Part shown: positions 5,880 through 6,777 of the stretch, in pieces | Numbering within the stretch: the stretch's first letter is position 1 | Layout of the letters: each line of letters starts with the position of its first letter | Assembly (NCBI GenBank): GCA_030428025.1 | Contig: JAUIBJ010000195.1 | Coordinates: forward strand, 1 to 6,777 | Direction of reading: 5' to 3' | From: Alphaproteobacteria bacterium | GTDB lineage: Bacteria; Pseudomonadota; Alphaproteobacteria; Rhodobacterales; Rhodobacteraceae | Length of the DNA: 6,777 nucleotides | Position numbers and translations under genes: made by a program | Notes under the pieces: model-generated | Databases searched by the model: none | Seen by the model: the letters and a program-made list of their open reading frames with translations, nothing else | What the model was told of the DNA's origin: nothing

Positions 5880-6777
5880 ATGACAGAGGACCAACCCAGA
5901 CCCAAGCGCGGCAGGCGACTGCGGAAGGCCGGCCTGTGGGGCGGCGGGGTCGTGCTTGTGCTGGCGCTGGCCGCTGCCGTGGCCGCGATGGCGATGATCG
6001 GCACCCGCGTCACCGCGCCCGACTGGCTGCGCGACCGGATCACCACACGGATCAACAGTGCGCTTGAGGGTGTCTCTGTCAGCTTCGGCGACGTCTCGAT
6101 CGTGATCGAGAAGGACGGCGTGCCGCGGCTGTCGCTGAACCGGGTGCTGATCAGCGACGAGACCGGCACGCCGGTAGCGCGGTTGTCGGACGTGCAGGGG
6201 GCGGTGGCGCTGGCCCCGCTCTTTCGGGGAGAGGTGCAGCCCGGCGAGATCCGCCTTTCGGGTGCGCGGGTGACCCTGCGACGCGATGCCGACGGCGTGG
6301 TGGGGGTCAGCGTGGGCGAAACCCCCGGCAGGGTGGACGAGGCCAAGACCGTGACGGAGCTGATCGAACAGGCCGACGCCTTCTTCCAGCGCCCGCAATT
6401 CGCCGCCCTGACCGAAGTGTCTGCCGACAACCTGACCCTGCGCTACGAGGACGCCCGTGCCCAGAAGGCCTGGACGGTGGATGGCGGGCGGGTGTCCTTC
6501 ACCCGCGAAGGGCAGCAACTGACAGTCAGCACCGATTTCGCCCTTCTGGGCGCGCGCGACTATGCCACCACCCTGGCCATGAGCTATGCCAGCCGGATCG
6601 GCGAGACGGCGGCGGAATTCAGCGTCGAGATCGAGGACATGCCGGCGGGTGACATCGCCGGGCAGTCGCCGGCGCTTTCCTGGCTCAACGCGCTCGATGC
6701 GCCGATTTCCGGAGCGATCCGGGCGGCGGTGGATGCGGAGGGGCGGCTGGGCCCTCTCGATGCGGTGCTGGAGATCG
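5880..6777 (+). CDS. AsmA-like/DUF3971-type envelope protein, N-terminal part (partial)
   Basis: The frame is open from the ATG at 5880-5882 to the window end without a stop, giving 299 codons. The N-terminus has a basic cytoplasmic stretch (KRGRRLRK, residues 9-16), then a single transmembrane anchor (about 18-40, Gly/Val/Leu/Ala-rich). It continues into a periplasmic region of beta-strand-like repeats (for example VSVSFGDVSIVIEKDG, LSLNRVLISDETG and IRLSGARVTLRRDADG). This topology and repeat style fit the AsmA/TamB/YhdP group, long proteins that bridge the periplasm and are linked to outer-membrane lipid transport or assembly. Rhodobacteraceae typically carry a protein of this sort of roughly 1,100 residues, so most of it is beyond the window. 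The ribosome site at the ATG is weak; a TTG at 5868-5870, with AGG seven bases before it, would add four residues. It is transcribed away from bcp. Confidence 0.8.
   Translation, partial: MTEDQPRPKRGRRLRKAGLWGGGVVLVLALAAAVAAMAMIGTRVTAPDWLRDRITTRINSALEGVSVSFGDVSIVIEKDGVPRLSLNRVLISDETGTPVARLSDVQGAVALAPLFRGEVQPGEIRLSGARVTLRRDADGVVGVSVGETPGRVDEAKTVTELIEQADAFFQRPQFAALTEVSADNLTLRYEDARAQKAWTVDGGRVSFTREGQQLTVSTDFALLGARDYATTLAMSYASRIGETAAEFSVEIEDMPAGDIAGQSPALSWLNALDAPISGAIRAAVDAEGRLGPLDAVLEI

Noticed and set aside
5790..6518. Extension of the peroxiredoxin frame upstream to 6518 on the - strand
   Set aside because: The extra 243 codons run antisense to the AsmA-like gene and have shadow-like composition. 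The Bcp family starts at the ATG at 5789, which has a good ribosome site.

Overview
The window is about 6.8 kb of GC-rich DNA, densely packed with genes. It looks like chromosomal sequence from an alphaproteobacterium, most likely of the Rhodobacteraceae/Roseobacter group. This rests on gene content: a bactofilin beside a membrane M23 peptidase, a DUF455 ferritin-like protein with a Bcp peroxiredoxin, and a large AsmA-like protein. The look of the proteins and the GC-biased codon use agree. No database search was possible, so the taxonomic call is an inference. I see no RNA genes, insertion sequences, CRISPR arrays or transposons, and no stretch of 300 bases without a gene.

Region 1 (1-2380, + strand) is the end of what looks like a catabolic operon. 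It holds the 3' end of an alpha/beta hydrolase resembling enol-lactonases, a complete thiamine-diphosphate enzyme closest in motifs to sulfoacetaldehyde acetyltransferase and acetolactate synthase relatives, and a small cysteine-free carboxymuconolactone-decarboxylase-like protein. The last two are translationally coupled. The substrate cannot be read from the sequence. A strong bidirectional intrinsic terminator at 2402-2433 closes this operon and the convergent one.

Region 2 (2461-4309, - strand) is a two-gene cell-shape module. A membrane-anchored coiled-coil M23 endopeptidase with all its zinc ligands is followed, with an 11-nt overlap, by a bactofilin that begins with a membrane-targeting-like peptide. 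Upstream, 4310-4497 is a 188-bp non-coding stretch with a cluster of TTGCCG/CGGCAA inverted repeats that may be an operator.

Region 3 (4498-5789, - strand) is a two-gene unit: a Bcp/PrxQ peroxiredoxin followed by a DUF455 ferritin-like, probably di-metal protein, possibly joined by a TTGA stop/start overlap. The peroxiredoxin lacks the usual nearby resolving cysteine and has its only other cysteine 54 residues downstream.

Region 4 (5880-6777, + strand) is the 5' end of a divergently transcribed AsmA-like/DUF3971-type envelope protein that runs off the window.

Nothing here is clearly a new system. The points most worth following up are the unassigned hydrolase/ThDP enzyme/CMD operon, the bactofilin-M23 pair, the palindrome cluster in front of it, and the odd cysteine layout of the peroxiredoxin.
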